Source: Gammaproteobacteria bacterium (GTDB lineage: Bacteria; Pseudomonadota; Gammaproteobacteria; Burkholderiales; Burkholderiaceae_D). From it: 44,580 bases of DNA. Both the position numbers and the translations under genes were made by a program. The stretch spans positions 1-44,580 of the forward strand of contig CAJCIC010000104.1 in NCBI GenBank assembly GCA_903970185.1. Direction: 5' to 3'. The notes under the pieces were generated by a model that saw only the letters and a program-made list of their open reading frames with translations, had not been told where the DNA came from and did not search any database. Position 1 is the first letter of the stretch, and each line of letters begins with the position of its first letter. This document shows, piece by piece, positions 42,862 to 44,580 of this stretch.

Positions 42862-43588
42862 GCGACGAGACAAGCTAAATAAGCTCTACACCCATCTGGC
42901 GCCTGGGACCCCGCTCACGTCCGAGGACCTTACCGCCCTCGGAATATCGGCCGACCTGGCCGTCCACTATGTCCGGGCGGGATGGCTTGAGCGGCTGGCG
43001 CGCGGCGTTTATTGCCGTCCCAACGATCCGCCCGCCTTGCATCCGAGTATCGCGCTGTTGCAGCGACAATTCGAGGGGCTGCACGTCGGCAGCAAGTCGG
43101 CGCTCGACTGGCACGGCATCCGGCAATACGTGTCCCAACGCCCCGTCCTTCATCTCTACGGCTGGAAGGCCGGGCGCCTCCCTGACTGGTTCACCCAACG
43201 CTTCCCGGCCGAATACCATCGTAAGCGCCTTTTCGACGAGCGCCCCGATGCGCCGCTGCATGTCCGGCCTTTTGAGGATCGCAAAGGCGCGCCGCTGGTC
43301 TCGGCGCCCGAACGCGCGCTGCTCGAAGTGTTGAGCGAAGTCGGCGTGCGCCAGCCGCTGCAGGAAGCGCGAGAACTGGTCGAGAGCGGCTACAGCCTGC
43401 GCGCCAACGTGCTGCGCGATCTGCTCAAACGATGCGTCAGCGTCAAGACCGTGCGTCTCTGCCTGCAGCTCGGTCGCGAGCTTTCGCAGCCTTGGTTTGG
43501 CAAGCTCGATCAATCGCAGTTGCCCAAGGGCAGCGACCGGCCCTGGGTGTCCCGCTCGGCCGACGGGCTTCTGGTGCTGAAGCCGTGA
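42851..43588 (+). CDS. AbiEi-family antitoxin / transcriptional repressor
   Basis: The 245-residue protein begins with a winged-helix-like DNA-binding region (LTSEDLTALGISADLAVHYV, RAGWLERLARGVYCRP), followed by the AbiEi C-terminal domain (LHVGSKSALDWHGIRQYV, LVSAPERALLEVLSEV). These are antitoxins of the AbiE type IV system: they neutralise the toxin indirectly and repress their own operon. The toxin gene overlaps it by 4 bp (GTGA). It has two operator-like repeats upstream and no ribosome-binding site. Next to murJ it is probably an acquired defence or stability element. Confidence 0.9.
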   Translation: MATTRRDKLNKLYTHLAPGTPLTSEDLTALGISADLAVHYVRAGWLERLARGVYCRPNDPPALHPSIALLQRQFEGLHVGSKSALDWHGIRQYVSQRPVLHLYGWKAGRLPDWFTQRFPAEYHRKRLFDERPDAPLHVRPFEDRKGAPLVSAPERALLEVLSEVGVRQPLQEARELVESGYSLRANVLRDLLKRCVSVKTVRLCLQLGRELSQPWFGKLDQSQLPKGSDRPWVSRSADGLLVLKP

Positions 43589-44499
43589 ACCAGGTCTACC
43601 TTGACAGCGCACGACTGCTGACGCGCGTGGCGCCGCTGGTGCTCGTCGACTACACGTTCGCGCTGAAGGGTGGCACGGCGATCAATCTCTTCGTGCGTGA
43701 CATGCCGCGGCTCTCGGTCGACCTCGACCTGGTGTTTCCCGACCACACCGTGCCACGCACGGAGGCGCTCAAGCGCATCAACGAAGCCATCCGGCAATCC
43801 GTCGCACGCCTGAAGAAGCAGGGCTTTCAGATCCACGCGCCGGCTTCGGCCGATGTCGGCGAGACCAAGCTGCTGGTGCGCCAGGGCGCCACCCAAGTCA
43901 AGATCGAGGTCAACTTCGTCATGCGCGGGACGGTCAATCCGGTACGCATGGCGTCGCTGACGCAGAGCGCACGCGACACGCTGCAGGCCGATCTCGAAAT
44001 CCCTGTCGTCTCGCTCGAGGATGTGTATGGCGGCAAGCTGGCCGCCGCGATGGACCGGCAGCATCCCCGCGATCTGTTCGACGTCATGCAGCTCCTCGCG
44101 CACGAGGGGATCACCGCCGGCATTCGCCGGGCCTTCGTCGTCTATCTCGCGAGCCATAGCCGGCCGGTGCATGAGGTGCTGTTTCCGACGCTGCGCGATA
44201 TCCGCCAGGAGTTCGAAAACAATTTCGCAGGCATGACCGTCGAGCCCGTGGCACTCGAAACGCTTGTGGCCGCGCGCGAGCAGATGATGCGCGAACTACA
44301 GCAGGGCATGACGGCTGACGAGCGTCGCTTTCTGTTGTCACTGGTCGCGGCGGAGCCCGAGTGGAACCTGCTGGACGTCCCTCATGTGCAGCAGCTTCCG
44401 GGTGTGCGGTGGAAACTCCAAAATCTTGAACGGTTGCGGAAGGCCGATGCCCGAAAGTTCGCTGACCAATCCAACACGCTCGCGCAATTACTGACATGA
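43585..44499 (+). CDS. AbiEii-family nucleotidyltransferase toxin
   Basis: The 304-residue protein has the AbiEii/DUF1814 nucleotidyltransferase motifs: LKGGTAINLF near residue 27 (Gly-Gly-Thr nucleotide loop), SVDLDLVF near 45 with the two metal aspartates, and RDLFDVMQL near 162. Family members such as AbiEii bind GTP or transfer nucleotides to tRNA and stop growth after phage attack. All key residues are present, so it looks active. The GTG start overlaps the antitoxin stop, giving coupled translation. An earlier start at 43432 would run through the antitoxin gene and is rejected. Confidence 0.9.
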   Translation: MNQVYLDSARLLTRVAPLVLVDYTFALKGGTAINLFVRDMPRLSVDLDLVFPDHTVPRTEALKRINEAIRQSVARLKKQGFQIHAPASADVGETKLLVRQGATQVKIEVNFVMRGTVNPVRMASLTQSARDTLQADLEIPVVSLEDVYGGKLAAAMDRQHPRDLFDVMQLLAHEGITAGIRRAFVVYLASHSRPVHEVLFPTLRDIRQEFENNFAGMTVEPVALETLVAAREQMMRELQQGMTADERRFLLSLVAAEPEWNLLDVPHVQQLPGVRWKLQNLERLRKADARKFADQSNTLAQLLT

Positions 44500-44580
44500 A
44501 TTTGAGTTTGGGGAAGACATGTACTGGTAGAGAATGCTCCGTTTGACCTTGGGAAGAACGAAATATCGATGCCGGACCAA
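44500..44580. other. Window end after the AbiE pair
   Basis: Nothing is confidently identified. An ATG at 44569 could open a gene continuing past the window, but only four codons are visible. No terminator is seen after the toxin gene. Confidence 0.3.

Noticed and set aside
1..44580. CRISPR arrays, insertion sequences, tRNA or rRNA genes
   Set aside because: No regularly spaced repeats, transposase frames, or tRNA/rRNA signatures were seen on either strand apart from the tmRNA.

Overview
The window is a piece of a GC-rich, Gram-negative chromosome, most likely a betaproteobacterium of the order Burkholderiales or a close relative. Three things point there. The block sodB / xseA / exbB-exbD-lpxK-Trm112-kdsB-adk is an order I associate with that group. 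A one-piece tmRNA encodes the tag ANDETFALAA, which resembles the ANDxxFALAA tags of betaproteobacteria. There are also lipid A and Kdo genes and an outer-membrane barrel. Species cannot be named from the sequence alone.

Layout. 1-4443: a tightly coupled plus-strand run (gph end, modB, modC, GNAT acetyltransferase, MATE exporter), each gene overlapping the next. 4468-4950: ssrA with a putative promoter and a clear terminator. 4951-7440: a more AT-rich, accessory-looking stretch holding a class II Fic protein and an unrecognised lipoprotein. 7697-9855: three exported proteins with paired cysteines (DUF2946, a C-A-T-C-G-C beta-barrel, a Tat-type TlpA-like thioredoxin), probably for copper or thiol handling. 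9914-14671: membrane proteins, a 24-residue microprotein, a FecR-domain protein, DUF1993 and a secreted helical protein. 14806-20897: an M19 dipeptidase with an extra N-terminal domain, a class II aldolase, and a large PAS/GAF/GGDEF/EAL protein. 20910-26098: periplasmic peroxiredoxin, cardiolipin-synthase-like lipoprotein, fatty acid hydroxylase, exported MBL hydrolase, TPR protein.

26193-35820 is the conserved core: sodB and xseA on the minus strand, then the ExbBD motor, lpxK, a Trm112-like protein, kdsB, adk, a K+-independent H+-pyrophosphatase and selD on the plus strand. 35817-42496 carries RidA, MgtC, DoxX, an AidB-like acyl-CoA dehydrogenase, a divergent SDR dehydrogenase, SirB1 and murJ. 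42778-44499 is an AbiE-type toxin-antitoxin pair with duplicated operators and a promoter that predicts a leaderless mRNA.

I found no CRISPR array, transposase, integrase, rRNA or tRNA gene. The best leads for something under-described are the AbiE control region, the cysteine-rich exported cassette at 7697-9855, the dipeptidase with a Tat/lipobox signal in its middle, the Fic promoter repeat, and the terminator-like hairpin in the SDR leader.
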